A stretch of DNA of 64,000 nucleotides from NCBI GenBank assembly GCA_951799405.1, contig OX637356.1:12609229-12673228 (forward strand), given 5' to 3'. Below the pieces are notes generated by a model, which did no database searches, was not told the DNA's origin, and saw only the letters and a list, made by a program, of their open reading frames with translations. Shown piece by piece: positions 20,268 to 31,290 of this stretch (the first letter of the stretch is position 1; every line of letters begins with the position of its first letter). A program made the position numbers and the translations under genes. The DNA comes from Agapetus fuscipes. Its lineage: Eukaryota > Arthropoda > Insecta > Trichoptera > Glossosomatidae.

Positions 20268-20520
20268 ACATCTAAATCTAAGCTGCAAAGATATGTATAA
20301 TTTAAGATTCATATTAAACGCATTCCCACAAGCAGACATGTATAATTTCGCGCTAACACATGCCGAATGTGGACCTACAATATAAAAACCCAATCTCAAA
20401 TGAACATAGGCCCTGCAACTCTTGCCGACCTTCCCTGAAACAGGGGTGACATTGGCAAAGTGAACCATTTTTTTACAGTATGGGTGGTCAGCCTCATACC
20501 AACCTATAAGTCAAGGAATA
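20268..20520 (-). mobile_element. Family A joined to LINE 3' UTR
   Basis: This is a full A unit. On the minus strand it is preceded by LINE 3' UTR and ORF sequence (20521-20770), so here A forms the 3' end of a LINE copy. Confidence 0.88.
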
Positions 20521-20770
20521 CGAATAATAAATAACATTTAAGTATAAAAAAGAACAAAACCTTAAAAAGAAATGTATACAAATATTTCCAAAACAAACAA
20601 TGTAGCAAATTAATACACCAACATTGCAGATTAGCCGCCACTTCTTCCTGTCCTTGCATACTTCTTTCATTTCATCCAGAGTCATAACCTTTTTCATACA
20701 AGTCCTCCTTTTATTATGACTTATATTCCGTGATCTGTGATTATGACTTTGGATATTATACGTAGGGCTA
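20521..20770 (-). pseudogene. LINE ORF C-terminus upstream of A
   Basis: The minus strand reads SHNKRRTCMKKVMTLDEMKE and VCKDRKKWRLICNVG, then a UTR leading into A. It matches 51676-52042. A duplicated or shifted patch lies at the upstream end (NIQSHNHRSRNISHNK). Confidence 0.82.
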
Positions 20771-20782
20771 GAGTTCGATTTT

Positions 20783-20850
20783 AGACGTAACATAAATCAA
20801 AGTACCGGCAAGGTTTACTCAGCTTTACAACAATGAAAACCTCTCCTTTG
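20783..20850 (+). mobile_element. tRNA-SINE C fragment
   Basis: AAAGTACCGGCAAGGTTTAC and TCAGC match the C body, then the match fades. Confidence 0.55.
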
Positions 20851-21277
20851 GGAGAAGATTTTTTTTATATAAATAACAGCGTTTGTTTTATTTTTATAAA
20901 CAAAACAAATGGCATTCCGATTGATTCGATTTTTTATTTGCAATACAGCTTTATACAAATTCCATTTTCATCGGACGTGATTGGCTGACATTTTCCAGGA
21001 ACAATTAGAATTAATTTGTAAAAACATACATGTTATTTTATGCCCCCGATGTGCCGAAAAAAAAAACTCAATTGAAATTTATTTACTGTGAATTAATCGT
21101 TTGTTATTTTTAAAAATATACTCGTTTTAAATATCAAATGAGAATTATAAAACAATGTTTTTAAATTGAAACAAAATATATTTTTAACAAATATACTGGT
21201 AAAACACTGGTTTGCTAACAATTCCGTTTTTTTTAAATTATGTTGAATTTCTCTCGGCTGTCACAGTCGACAAATAC
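20851..21277. other. Unassigned AT-rich sequence
   Basis: Nothing recognised. Confidence 0.4.
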
Positions 21278-21537
21278 AACTGGATTTGAATAAGAGTTTA
21301 AGGCTTACACGGCCGGCTGATGATGCCGGAGTGATGTTTTCCGAGATCTGTTGCCGTGGTCTGCGGGAGCTGGAGCTTCCGGACGTTTCCTCACAGTTCT
21401 CATCAAGACCATCTTCATCATCATACTTCACGCTGAAGAAGCCCATCGTAGAAATGGGCGGAACGTCCGGAAACTCCAGCTCCCACAGACCACGGCAACA
21501 GATCACGGAAAACATCACTCCAGCAAAACTGGATTTG
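21278..21537. mobile_element. Family K palindromic element
   Basis: Arms of about 60 bp (left about 21329-21388; right about 21463-21524) are inverted copies containing GATCTGTTGCCGTGGTCTG and GGAGCTGGAG. The right arm carries CTGAAGA, a GCCCAT/ATGGGC stem and GGAACGTC. AACTGGATTTG occurs on both sides (21278-21288 and 21527-21537) and may be an 11-bp target duplication. No ORF of note. Confidence 0.78.
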
Positions 21538-22151
21538 TAGATTCGTGGAGGAACATTCTGGAATGAACGATACCTACTGAAGACTGTGGAGGAGTTATTC
21601 AGAGCTGCCCCGGACAAAAAGCCTACTCTCAAGTTATAGTTTTAACGTTGGAGAGACAAGAGACAAGGCAAAGAAGAATATGAAATTTGTGCCGGGTCGA
21701 TTCTGAAAGCCAACGGAAATTCAGAATTCATAAACGGAGGCAAATTTAACTTAAGCTACGATATTTTTACAGGGTGTATTCACAAAGCAAAAAAAAACTG
21801 TAAGAGCAAATACATTTTTAAAAGGTTCTGCTTTTGTACTCTATATCCAAGGGCAATTTATGGAGCCGTAAAAAAGAGTGAAATAATTTTGTTTTCGTCA
21901 ATTACGCGCGAAAATGGAGTTTAGTGAACAATCTATTCTCGTAATACCCTTTTTGGATAAACGTTCTCAGTCTAGACAGCCTTATTTCAGTGTTGCGCCA
22001 TTATTCCATTAGTGTGATCAAATAATGAAATATGAATTTTACAATTGATGCTTAAATATCCATAAATTAGTATAGGACAGCTTTTATCTCGATTAGATTT
22101 TCGTGAAAATTTGAGAAAAAATAATTGATTTAATTGTACCCTTTGTTCATC
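21538..22151. other. Unassigned sequence
   Basis: Nothing recognised. Confidence 0.4.
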
Positions 22152-22310
22152 ACTTGACTAATAGGTTGGTATGAGGCTGCCCGCCATGCTATACAACTTG
22201 GTTAATTTTATCTAATGCTGCTCTTCTCCGGTTTCAGGGTTTTTTTTTCATAAAGTTTAGTTTATTTTGTATGTACAAACGCAGCATATCTTTAGTACCT
22301 AATCTACAGG
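22152..22310 (+). mobile_element. Family A element, diverged
   Basis: ACTTGACTAATAGGTTGGTATG and GGTTTCAGGG start an A copy that decays and loses its tail region. It abuts a minus-strand A copy at 22311. Confidence 0.65.
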
Positions 22311-22507
22311 TAATCTAAGTTGCAAAGATATATTACAATAAAAAAATATATTAAATACATTCCCACAAGGTGACACGTATCAATTTGCGCTTAAACATGC
22401 CGCATGCGAACTTACAATACAAAAACCAATCTCAAATGAACGTAAGTCTTGAAACTCTTGCCAAGCTTCTCTGAAGCAGGGGTGACATTGACAAAGTAAA
22501 CCATTTA
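22311..22507 (-). mobile_element. Family A element
   Basis: TAATCTAAGTTGCAAAGATA through CATGCCGCATGCG to GACATTGACAAAGTAAACC. The 5' hairpin block is missing. Confidence 0.82.
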
Positions 22508-22568
22508 AAAAATGTGAATTCCTCAAAAAATTTTAAACTATAACATTTAAAAAATGTTTTATTAGTTT

Positions 22569-22818
22569 CTTGACTTATAGGTTGGTATGCGGCTGACCAC
22601 CAATGCTGTAAAATTGGTTCACTTTGCCAATGTCACCCCTGTCTCAGGGAAGGACGGCAAGAGTTGCAGGGTGTATGTCCGTTTGAGATTTGGTTTTTAT
22701 GTTGTAGGTTCACATGCGGCATGTGCAAGCGAAAACTTGTACGTGTCTGGTAGTTAAAATGCATGTAATGTGAATCTCCAATGTAACATATCTTTGCAAC
22801 TTAGATTAGATTAGATTA
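22569..22818 (+). mobile_element. Family A element, full length
   Basis: CTTGACTTATAGGTTGGTAT to AACTTAGATTAGATTAGAT; close to the copy at 14751. Confidence 0.92.
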
Positions 22819-23308
22819 TTAACCATATGTAAACTTAAGTGTGTCTACTTGTGGGCCAATATATCGTCAATATATGTAAATTTAGATGAAAGAGTTTTGC
22901 AAGAGATTGGAAGAGTCAGTTTTGACTACAAAGAACCCGCAAAAAAAGTAGTATGCTTTCACATATGAATGTACATCATTTTATCTAAAAATACACTTAA
23001 AACATTATAAACTCCGCTCAGCGTGAAGCACTCTGAATATTTTTAAATAATGTCTCCTCTACAATGAAGATTATGGCTCACTTCGGGGAGACGGCTGACG
23101 TTTCGTCAGAGTCTAAAAAAATACACTTAAAACTTAACCGAGCGATGTTTTATTCATGAAAACACGCTGAAATATAAAGAAAAGTTCCAATAGAGACGTG
23201 GCCCTTAAGATTATAGGTCGTTTCCTTTTGCTTTCTGCGATGAAAAATTCATTGGCGGACTAAAAGTAGTCCTTTAATAATGTAAAAAAAAAACACAAAG
23301 TTTTTTTT
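22819..23308. other. Mostly unassigned; weak J-like motif near 23085
   Basis: GGGGAGACGGCTGACGTTTCGTC at 23077-23100 recalls the J hairpin region read in reverse. Nothing else recognised. Confidence 0.35.
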
Positions 23309-23660
23309 CACGAGTTGATTTATCTCCTCGAGCGCTTTCGATGTCATCACATCATTATCAAAAGGACAACCAACAGATCTACAATTTCAAATGTGAATTC
23401 AAGAGAATGTTTTAGGTGGCGGAGCTATGGTGGTGTGAGGGAAGGGGTAAAGATCTAATATAAGTTGCAAGGATATGTTACATTGGAGATTCACATTACA
23501 TGCATTCTCACAACCAGACACGTATAAGTTCGCGCTTGCACATGCCTCATGTGAACCTACAACATAAAAACAAAAACAAAACAAAAGATAATATTTAAAA
23601 AATGTAATAGGCGCTGAGGGGAACGTTTCGAAAGCGCTCAAGGAAATAAATCAACTCGTG
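23309..23660. mobile_element. Family I TIR element split by A
   Basis: Inverted ends of about 33 bp (CACGAGTTGATTTATCTCCT at the left; its complement with minor changes at 23628-23660) bound a 352-bp element. A minus-strand A fragment sits inside. No transposase is present. Confidence 0.72.
23455..23575 (-). mobile_element. Family A fragment inside I
   Basis: GATCTAATATAAGTTGCAAGG, CATTCTCACAACCAGACACG and CATGCCTCATGTGAACCTAC; the element is 5'-truncated. Confidence 0.82.
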
Positions 23661-23873
23661 GAGAACAAATATGTTTTATTTTTACATATCTGATTTAAAT
23701 TAATCTTTACATGTCAATACACAAACCCTTAAACTTTTAAAGTTAGTCCTATTTTTGAAACTGTGTATTGAAATATATAATGAGGTCCGCACATTAAAAA
23801 AAATTTACAATAAATCTCTGACGTCACACGCCCGGGTTGCTGGACGAATGTGAAATAATATTTTGTTGTTGTT

Positions 23874-24050
23874 TGATTGATTAATAGATTAATATGAGGC
23901 TGACCACTCATAGCTTTCCTTAAATTTTGCCAATGTCACCCCTCTTTCAGGAAAAGTAGGCAAGAGTTGAAGACTGCTGGCTCATTTCAGGTTTGCGTCT
24001 TAATTTCTAGTAACTACACATGCAGCATGTGTTAGCGCGAAAGTACCCTT
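23874..24050 (+). mobile_element. Family A/B element, truncated
   Basis: GATTAATATGAGGCTGACCAC, CCAATGTCACCCCTCTTTCAGG and CACATGCAGCATGTGTTAGCG. The tail is missing. Confidence 0.78.
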
Positions 24051-24404
24051 GTTTTTTTTGTAGACGTTCATTAAATAATAATTTTAATGTTAAATGGTTT
24101 CCAAAAAATGATAACCGGCTTGCACTATATGTGTTGCATAGTTGCGTTTACGATATATCCATTGTATTTGATTAAATGCAGCAGGTAAGTACTTTCGAAA
24201 CCTCAGTTTCTAATTTTATTATAATAATTCTTGTTTTATTAACCAGGGCCGGAGTAAGGTGAATGCGAGTTGTAAATTTCAAATGAAAACTTTTGTCACC
24301 GCACGCTATGAAACGCAGTCTAAATTAGGAGGAGCACTAGGTGCATTCAAAAGTTCTTCACCCTTAGTAAAAACAAATACATTTGAAAAAACCGTTGCGT
24401 TTAC

Positions 24405-24680
24405 TTAAAAAGTGTATGGAAATTTAAACATCACCTCTATTGAGAATTGTATGTTCTTTACATTTTTGGTTTCAATGTTCCATAGCTTTTTACTTTTAAA
24501 GTGTATATAAATTAAAACAGCGTCTCTGAAAAGAGCTGTAGTTTTCATATTATATTTGATATAGAATTTTGCTCTGCGTTTTCTCAAAAAGTGTATGGAA
24601 ATTTAAACAGCGCCTCTAATGGGAGTTGCAGTTTTCATACATTTTTAGTAAAACACTATGATTGAGTTAAAGTTTTTAGC
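24405..24680. repeat. Family R, tandem copies
   Basis: AAAAAGTGTATGGAAATTTAA occurs twice and a related GTGTATATAAATTAAAACAGCG lies between. Each is followed by a GCG/CACCTCT centre, then CATACATTTTTAGTAAAACAC-like sequence. Successive R units stand head to tail. Confidence 0.55.
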
Positions 24681-24845
24681 AGACGAGGTGAGACTGCGGC
24701 TAGTGCTTGCAGCCTACGTGCCAGCAGAGAGGCTGCGGACTATAAATCTAATTAAATACGTCGCTACGTGAAAATATTACCAAACGAAATAATTCCCAGT
24801 CCGCGCCTGCATTTGCAGTGATAAAATTAATTTGTAAAGATTGCA

Positions 24846-25145
24846 CCGGTTGATAGCTCAGGTGGTAGAGTGCTTGCATTCCACGCCGAAAGCTCGGGTT
24901 CGAATCCCACCGAGGGTGTCAGAAATGATTTCCCGTTTCGGTGTTTATTTCAAACCCCAAAATAAAATACCGTCAAGGTTTACTCAGCCTTCACAAGAAA
25001 TGAGTACCAGCCCCCTCGGGAGCTGGGAAACCCCCCACTTCACTGAAGTGGTTGGCGTAAGGCCGGCCCCCTTACCTGTAAAAATAAATAGGTTCAACTC
25101 GCCACATGCGACCCCTTCGGGGGATAACGCGGCAAGAAGTGACAC
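24846..25145 (+). mobile_element. tRNA-SINE C, full length, intact boxes
   Basis: A box TAGCTCAGGTGG at 24853-24864 and B box GGTTCGAATCC at 24897-24907. The central palindrome reads CCACTTCACTGAAGTGG, with one base lost. The 3' end has CCCCTTCGGGGG and stops within the tail. Confidence 0.93.
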
Positions 25146-25339
25146 AGTGTGAATGGAGTGCATGAGGTGGTTTAATGAATTTTATAAATTGAGTGAGGAA
25201 ATCTAATCTAAGTTGCTCTTTTCGTATCATGCTCAAAACAGGAGCGGGCATCGCGTACAGGCATATGTATCTCAAATGTAGGCAACACACAAATGCTGAA
25301 AAAGCTACAAATAAGTGATGCAACCCTATGGAATCACAC

Positions 25340-25400
25340 GGTAAGGGCCTTACGTCAACCACTTCACTTGAAATGGTGGTTTCTCTGCTCACTTTTAAAT
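25340..25400 (-). mobile_element. tRNA-SINE C fragment
   Basis: AAGGGCCTTACGTCAACC and CACTTCACTTGAAATGGTGG match the central palindrome region only. Confidence 0.5.
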
Positions 25401-25581
25401 AATGGATTGCAGGGAAAATTATTAAATGATTTTTTTTGTTTATGTAATTGTAATAAGACTTATTAAAGAGTAAAAAAAATGTCGAAGATATATTTATTCG
25501 GACAAGAATCTATTCTTGAAAAGAGCACCACAATCATCGTGGTTGGTGTCTCCGCTGGTTAATAAAAAAGTTACCACCACG

Positions 25582-25660
25582 GTCGCCAGATCGCTGCCTT
25601 AGTGCTTGTTTACTGTAAACGCCATTGAGCTAATTTTACAGGAGCAATGTTTTTGTGTTT
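25582..25660 (+). repeat. Family Q, left-end fragment
   Basis: TCGCTGCCTTAGTGCTTGTTTAC and GCCATTGAGCTAATTTTACA match the left end of Q. A related end (TTTTAGTGCTTGTTTACTC) lies near 25881. Confidence 0.6.
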
Positions 25661-26179
25661 TGTTATTGTAATTGACAAAATCGTAATTCAATTGCCTATT
25701 TTACCGAAAGTACTGCAGGTCTGGCACTATAATAATCGGTAAAAATCATAATAATGTTACGTTTAATACTAAAAAAAGGCGTTTTAAAATGGATATACGT
25801 CAAAGATGCGCAACGGAAATTTCGTAAAGTGGATATACAGTAAAACGATCTTGAGATTGACCGGACGCTCGCAACAATCTTTTAGTGCTTGTTTACTCTA
25901 TGCGCCAAATCACATATAAAGGCTGTTCCAGTCACTTCTTCACCGCACATTATATTTGTTGTACTTATTTAATTCATATTACACAGTAGGCTATTGAACT
26001 TTCATTTGACTTTTATTTATTTCTTTACTTCCTTCCTTTCCTATTAATACTCTAGTGTTACCAAAGAGATGGAAGAGAGAAGTTTATTATCAAAATATTT
26101 TTTTATTTTCTTTAAGGTTTTTTTTGTTTTTTACTTTCTTGCTCTAGCTGAAGACTAAAAATTTCATTTTTTTTCACGA

Positions 26180-26895
26180 AACGGCGCTATAAAGAAATCA
26201 TCAACTCATCATCATCATAAAGAAAGTATTGATTTGGTGTGAAATTTTTTTTTCGAGGTTTTCACGGAAATGAGTTGTCCTGGTGCAGGACATGCCAAAA
26301 AACACTATCTTTCAAAAACGTCCGTCTGTATGTGTGTGTGTGTGTGTGCGTGTGTATGTGTGTCACTTTCCAAAGTATTAGACTTAGAGATACCATATTT
26401 TGGCTACATCAACTCTTTTGAACATATTTTAAATATGAATTACACGGCATTACACCAACTTGAAAATTCAAGATGGCTGCCATACAAAAAAAAACATAAA
26501 ATTTCAGATGGCAACCCATAGACCCAGGTTTGCAAGAGTGTTGCCACACCTAATTTTTTTAGTAAAAATTTGAGCAACGACCACACTGAAAAAAATAATC
26601 TTGGAGCCGTTTTTGAGAAAAGTGCAATTGTATGTTTTTTTTGTATGGCAGCCATCTTGATTTTTCAGGGTGATCCCATGCCGGTCGGCTCATCAAAATT
26701 TGTGGTTGTCAATTCTCTAAATCTAAAAATTGGTGTCTCTGTGATTAGTAGTATCGGCTGGGACATACACACATACGGACGGACAGGTTCGACAAATTAG
26801 GTTTTTTTGCACGTCCTGGCGCAAGACAACTCATTTCCGTTGAAACCTCAATTTTTTTTTCGGACGAATACAATACTTTATAGCTCCTTCTGACT
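26180..26895. mobile_element. Family V, large palindromic element
   Basis: Inverted arms lie at about 26226-26304 and 26801-26880, with GGAAATGAGTTGTCCTGG.GCAGGAC at the left and its complement at the right. Inside is a second inverted pair (AAGATGGCTGCCATAC at 26470 and GTATGGCAGCCATCTT at 26643). A TG-rich microsatellite lies at 26328-26365. No transposase. It is about 700 bp and non-autonomous. Confidence 0.72.
26328..26365. repeat. TG microsatellite
   Basis: A (TG)n run interrupted by C and A. Confidence 0.9.
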
Positions 26896-26905
26896 GCTAT
26901 AAAGT

Positions 26906-27235
26906 AAAAATATATTGAAAAGTTCTCAGCAGTTAGAGTGTTAATAAAAAAATACTTTTTAGAAAATTTAAGACAATAATGATAACTTATATGATGTCAT
27001 CATTATATTTTCCAAAAAGTGAATCACATACAAAGTGAGAAATTTCCAGACAAAATGTTTGGTAATAATCAGAGGGTTAAAATTAGATAAAAAGGCTGCG
27101 ATTCTTAAAACTTTCTAAATAGCAATAATAATCAGTCGTTACTTTTTCAAAACATGACAAAAAAGTTTACCCACCATACAAAGTCCAAGTTTGCATACAA
27201 AAGCGTTCAATGACCATCTATGTACATATGTATAA
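26906..27235. other. Unassigned AT-rich sequence
   Basis: Nothing recognised. Confidence 0.4.
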
Positions 27236-27465
27236 TAATCGAGAATCGTAGTTGCAACGAAATATTAACATTCAAAACTCAGATCAATTGCATGCCCACA
27301 AACATAAACTTGTAAGTTCGCGCTTGCAAATGCTGAGTGTGTACTTACAAATTGAAACCAAATCTCAAATAAACATTAAGCCTGCAACTCTGACATTGAC
27401 AAAGTGAATTATTTTTTACACTATAGGTGGTCAGCTTTATACCAACCTATAAATCAAGGTTCTTT
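27236..27465 (-). mobile_element. Family A/B element
   Basis: GTAGTTGCAACGAAATATTAAC to ACCAACCTATAAATCAAGG; nearly full length with a short deletion around the CAGGGG hairpin. Confidence 0.82.
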
Positions 27466-27477
27466 CTTGTGTAATTG

Positions 27478-27572
27478 GCGTTTTTTTCAGAGACGACCAA
27501 CCTCGCAGAGGGCTCTTGAGGTGTGATTCACACAAAACGGCGCTCACCAAATAATCTTTTTTTTCTTCTTGA
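27478..27572 (+). mobile_element. E SINE, 3' tail
   Basis: GAGACGACCAACCTCGCAGAG, GGCTCTTGAGGTGTGATTC and GCGCTCACCAAATAAT. No head. Confidence 0.75.
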
Positions 27573-27872
27573 AACAGCATAAACTGGCAAATGATTCTAG
27601 CTTTAAATTCGTCATACAGTGAGTTAATTTATGCAAGAAAGTCGAGTGCAGATTCTGTGCATTTTTTTTTATTATTTTGAAGAAAACATCAATTATATAT
27701 CAGAAAATATGTTTTTTTAGGACAAAAGTTGTAGCTTTCTATCTCTTGTATAAAATGTTTACGAAAGTAAGTCTGTTTTTATTTTGAATTTCCAAATAGT
27801 GCGTGAACTACGTTATTGAAAGATGGAACATTTTTATACGTTTCAATGTTTTGATGTTTGCTAATGATGCTC
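27573..27872. other. Unassigned sequence
   Basis: Nothing recognised. Confidence 0.4.
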
Positions 27873-28005
27873 CTTGCCTGATAGGTTGGTATGAGGCTGA
27901 CCCCCCATGCTGAAAAAATAGGTTCGCTTTTGCTTACGCCACCCTGATTTTACGGATATGTGACAGGAGTTGCAAGGTTTATGTTCATGTGAGATTTTGT
28001 TGATT
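27873..28005 (+). mobile_element. Family A element, 5' half
   Basis: CCTTGCCTGATAGGTTGGTA to TTTATGTTCATGTGAG; the tail half is missing. Confidence 0.75.
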
Positions 28006-28039
28006 TTAATTTTAAATTTAACGTCAATTTCAATTTTCA

Positions 28040-28135
28040 GTAAGGATAGGCAGAATAAGAAGAAATGGAGGCAGCTCTGCAGAGGCTCTGGCCACCCCTA
28101 GCGGAATGGCGACAGAATTACAGTTACAGTTACAT
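28040..28135 (+). pseudogene. LINE ORF C-terminal remnant
   Basis: AAGAAATGGAGGCAGCTCTG can be read KKWRQLCRGSGHP followed by a stop, the end seen in several LINE tails. It is about 30 codons, 5'-truncated, with non-coding sequence after the stop. Confidence 0.6.
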
Positions 28136-28182
28136 ATATACATAAATACTTGTTCAGATTATATTAAATTTTTATGAAAATA

Positions 28183-28240
28183 TAATATGATCTGTAATTT
28201 CGGCTGGTACATGCATACATACATATACGGACGGACGGGA
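28183..28240 (+). repeat. Family V fragment
   Basis: CTGTAATTTCGGCTGG.ACAT and ACGGACGGACGGGACA resemble 26740-26795. Confidence 0.5.
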
Positions 28241-28796
28241 CATTATGTCTTGGGACATTTATCGGTGGGCATTTTGTCGTGGTACCAAAAATATACTGTA
28301 AGTTATCCACGTACGTGTCTAATTAAGCATTTTGTAATCTCGTATGGCAATTATTGTCTATTAATAATTACCTACTGTTTCACGAACTAAAAATGTAGCA
28401 ACCTGTATGTTAAAATGCCATTACGTTCATTTCAACATATAATCGACTAACCGTTCACATTGAACAATGCAATGGCAGAAATTGTTTTTGCAGATGGTCG
28501 GGAGATGTTTTTCTTCCTATGAACTATAATTTTTAAAGGATTTATCTCAGGAATCCCTTGAAAACTTAAATATTCATCTCAAAATTCCGAGCGGGCTACG
28601 GTTAAAAAACGATGCTTAGGTGTGACGTCACACCCACGCGCGTCTGTGATTGGCAGATACGGCAGCCACTCGTCAGCCACGCATGCGCATCAGCGTTTGT
28701 GGCGTATCCAGTAAACAAGCACTGAGTTGAAATTTCGAACACAGAATATCGTCTGTGAAAATGTTGAATAACTCGCACATTTGAAGACAAATACGT
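28241..28796. other. Mostly unassigned; Q-end-like piece near 28700
   Basis: TTTGTGGCGTATCCAGTAAACAAGCACTGAG at 28695-28725 resembles an inverted Q end. Otherwise nothing recognised. Confidence 0.4.
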
Positions 28797-28905
28797 ATTT
28801 TTTTTAGCTCAGATTGTGTAGAATTTTATTCTTAAGACAACTGCATCAAAAAGTCAGATTTGACAAGATTGGCGTATACAGTAAACAAGAACTGGGGGAG
28901 CGAGA
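28797..28905. mobile_element. Family Q, right half
   Basis: AGCTCAGATTGTGTAGAATTT through GACAAGATTGGCGTATAC to GAACTGGGGGAGCGA matches the right halves at 8165-8266 and 32205-32301. Confidence 0.82.
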
Positions 28906-28962
28906 TGTCAACAGTTCGGAACACATACATTTTCTTTTGCATACGCAAAAACTGAGTACATT

Positions 28963-29165
28963 CTATAATCTATACTCTAAGTTGCAAGGATATATTCATT
29001 CAAAGCTCTCAGATGTATGCCCACAAACAAACACGTGTAGTTCGCGCTTACAAATGCTGATTGTGTACTTACAAATAAAATCCAAACCTCAAATGAACAT
29101 AAGCCCTGCAACTCTTGCCGACATTCCCTGAAACAGGGGTGACATTGGCAAAGTGAACCATTATT
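28963..29165 (-). mobile_element. Family B element
   Basis: TATAATCTATACTCTAAGTTG, GCTCTCAGATGTATGCCC, AAATGCTGATTGTGTAC and CCCTGAAACAGGGGTGAC. It ends just before the 5' hairpin. Confidence 0.88.
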
Positions 29166-29599
29166 TTTAAATATTATATTTACGACTGAGTTTTGATGCA
29201 GAGATGAAATATTAAAGGCTTGAACAAAAAACATGACATTCTAGAGCCTTTGTCAGCGCTTCAGTCGCTTTGAAGTATCTGTGTTTATTTCGTTTTGGTT
29301 GTTAAAAGGATCAACAAAGTTGGAACGTTCCAGCAACAGATTGTCATCTCGACCAAACCCAAACACTAACGCAAGTTTTAATTTTACGATAAAATAGCGT
29401 TTAAACAAAACTGTATGAAAACTTTAACGTACACCATGCGCGCTGTCTCATTTTCTTTATATTTTTGGACGAGTTGAAACGTGATGGTTTGCACTTTGGA
29501 GAACAGACAGAACTCTCTGCATTAATTATTGCTGCAGCATTTGTGCACACAATTTGCATTGGGTTTAAAATAAGCCACCTTAGCCCCAAGTATGTGGCA
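29166..29599. other. Unassigned sequence
   Basis: A possible R-type end near 29385-29420. Nothing else. Confidence 0.4.
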
Positions 29600-29715
29600 T
29601 TACGTTTTAAATAAACCAAAGAGTTAATCAAATAATGTATTAAAATGAAACAGCACATCTGTTGTTCGTTTGAGTTTTAATACATTTTTGGTAAAACGCA
29701 ATGGTTGAGTTTAAA
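29600..29715. repeat. Family R element
   Basis: ATTAAAATGAAACAGCAC, TTTGAGTTTTAATACATTTT and GGTAAAACGCAATGGTTGAG fit the R consensus. Confidence 0.5.
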
Positions 29716-30512
29716 CTGGTAGGTACTAGTTATCAAACTGAGAGCATTGTATGGCTGAAAGTTTTCACGCTAAGAGAGATGTTTATTGTAAGGATTGTGC
29801 TTCATTATCCCAAATATGATTCTGTATTTATAAATATAGAAACAAAGAAATATGATGATAGTTTTCCTTTGAATAAAGAATATTCCTGAAAATTGCTAAT
29901 GAACTTAATTTTTTTAATGATTTTTAAACTTTTTTTCTCGGAAAGCAAACGCCAGTCTTGTATGGGACTGCTATACATATTTAGCAAACACTTTCATCTT
30001 TTATTTGCCTTTTTCCTTGCAACCCTCCAGTGAGACGACATAATTTTGTGTATGTCAATTCACGTGCGAACCGCATGCCGGTTATTAATTAATGCATTAT
30101 GTTAGATTAGGATTGTTAAAAACCCCCTTCGCTGAGACTTGTAAACAAATTGGAACAATCCAGTCTTTGTTTCTCCAAGTTTTGACTTTAAAATGATAAT
30201 TCAATGACAATCACAGGATGAATTTATTAAAATATGTTTGTGTCATGCATTACAGATATTCTATTAATCCCAAGTAGCATGAAATAATATGAATGACATC
30301 CAGATTGCATCCTGTAAAATATTGAATGCAGTTATAAATTTATTCACATTACAACAATACCAAAGTGTTTAATAATCTTGTACAGAAATAATGCGAAGGT
30401 GCTCTACGTTTCGTAGACCCTACAATATAATAGTATACTCGTAACATTTTACATTCAAACTTAATCAAAACAATAGTTTAATTTTTGCACATTTATTTGT
30501 AAAAGCCATAGC
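29716..30512. other. Unassigned AT-rich sequence
   Basis: Nothing recognised; a 62-codon frame at 29701-29889 overlaps R and has no motif. Confidence 0.4.
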
Positions 30513-30745
30513 TTAGAAGAAGTGGTCATGGGCAGGACATGTTGCCAATTTCAATGACCAAAGATGGACCTAGTGTATAGTGGAGTGGGGACCTCGTGAG
30601 GACAAGAGTAGTAGAGGAAGGCCTCTAACACGATGGTCAGACGACATGAAGAGTATTTCAGGTGACTGGATGTAGAAGGCCTAGGATAGAGATGTCTGGA
30701 GAGATATGGGGGAGGCCTATGTTCAGCAGTAGACAAGAATGACTG
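30513..30745 (+). pseudogene. RTE-type LINE, C-terminal remnant with stops
   Basis: One frame reads KKWSWAGHVANFNDQRWT, stop, CIVEWGPREDKSSRGRPLTR, WSDDMKSISGDWM, stop, KA, stop, DRDVWRDMGEAYVQQ, stop. The order matches the other RTE-type tails. Four in-frame stops show long decay. Nothing remains of the polymerase core. Confidence 0.88.
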
Positions 30746-31012
30746 CCTAAATAAGTAATGGTTGAACTTAAACTTTGAGTTTTTAAACTTGGGTAGTATT
30801 CTCGAATAATAAGCTTAATTTTAAAATACGGGAATAAGGTGGGGTAGCCTAGTCTACAGTCTCGGCGAACAGTGGCGGAAACGGATTATGGGCGGCGGAA
30901 ACGTGGCGTGGTTTCTGATGAGCTTTTTCACAAGAGCTTTTAGCGAAGTACGGTACTAAAAGTCGGCAAATGTCTAAGGACACAGAGTGAAAACTCAATT
31001 TAAAATTAGATT
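30746..31012. other. Unassigned sequence
   Basis: Nothing recognised. Confidence 0.4.
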
Positions 31013-31066
31013 CCTTAACTTACAGGTTGGTAAGAGGCTGACTACCCATTTATAATCTATAATATG
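31013..31066 (+). mobile_element. Family A, 5' end fragment
   Basis: TTCCTTAACTTACAGGTTGG and GAGGCTGACTACCCATTTAT, then it runs into a tail-like TATAATCTATAATA. It faces the copy at 31075. Confidence 0.65.
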
Positions 31067-31074
31067 GCACCCTT

Positions 31075-31290
31075 CGCCACTGCTGCAAAGATACATTAAC
31101 ATTCCAAATTCATTATCAAATGCATGCCCACAAACAGACACGTGTAAGTTCGCGCTTACAAATGCTAAATGTGTATCTACTTACAAATTAAAATCCAAGC
31201 CTCAAATGAATATAAACCCTGCAACTATTGCCGACCTTCCCTGAAACAGGGGTGAAATTGGCAAAGTAAACCATTTTTTACAGTATTCCT
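31075..31290 (-). mobile_element. Family A/B element
   Basis: CTGCAAAGATACATTAACATT through AAATGCTAAATGTGTATC to ACCATTTTTTACAGTA. Confidence 0.85.

Noticed and set aside
20268..20520. Family A as a Helitron
   Set aside because: Neither orientation has a TC 5' end together with a CTRR 3' end after a hairpin, and the tails are simple repeats as in LINE-dependent elements.
24846..24920. tRNA gene
   Set aside because: A and B boxes are perfect, but the anticodon stem does not pair, no 3' T-run follows, and the same segment heads many dispersed copies with a common body. It is a SINE head.
26328..26365. Coding frame through the TG tract (60-83 codons)
   Set aside because: The frames read low-complexity Cys-Val repeats across a microsatellite.
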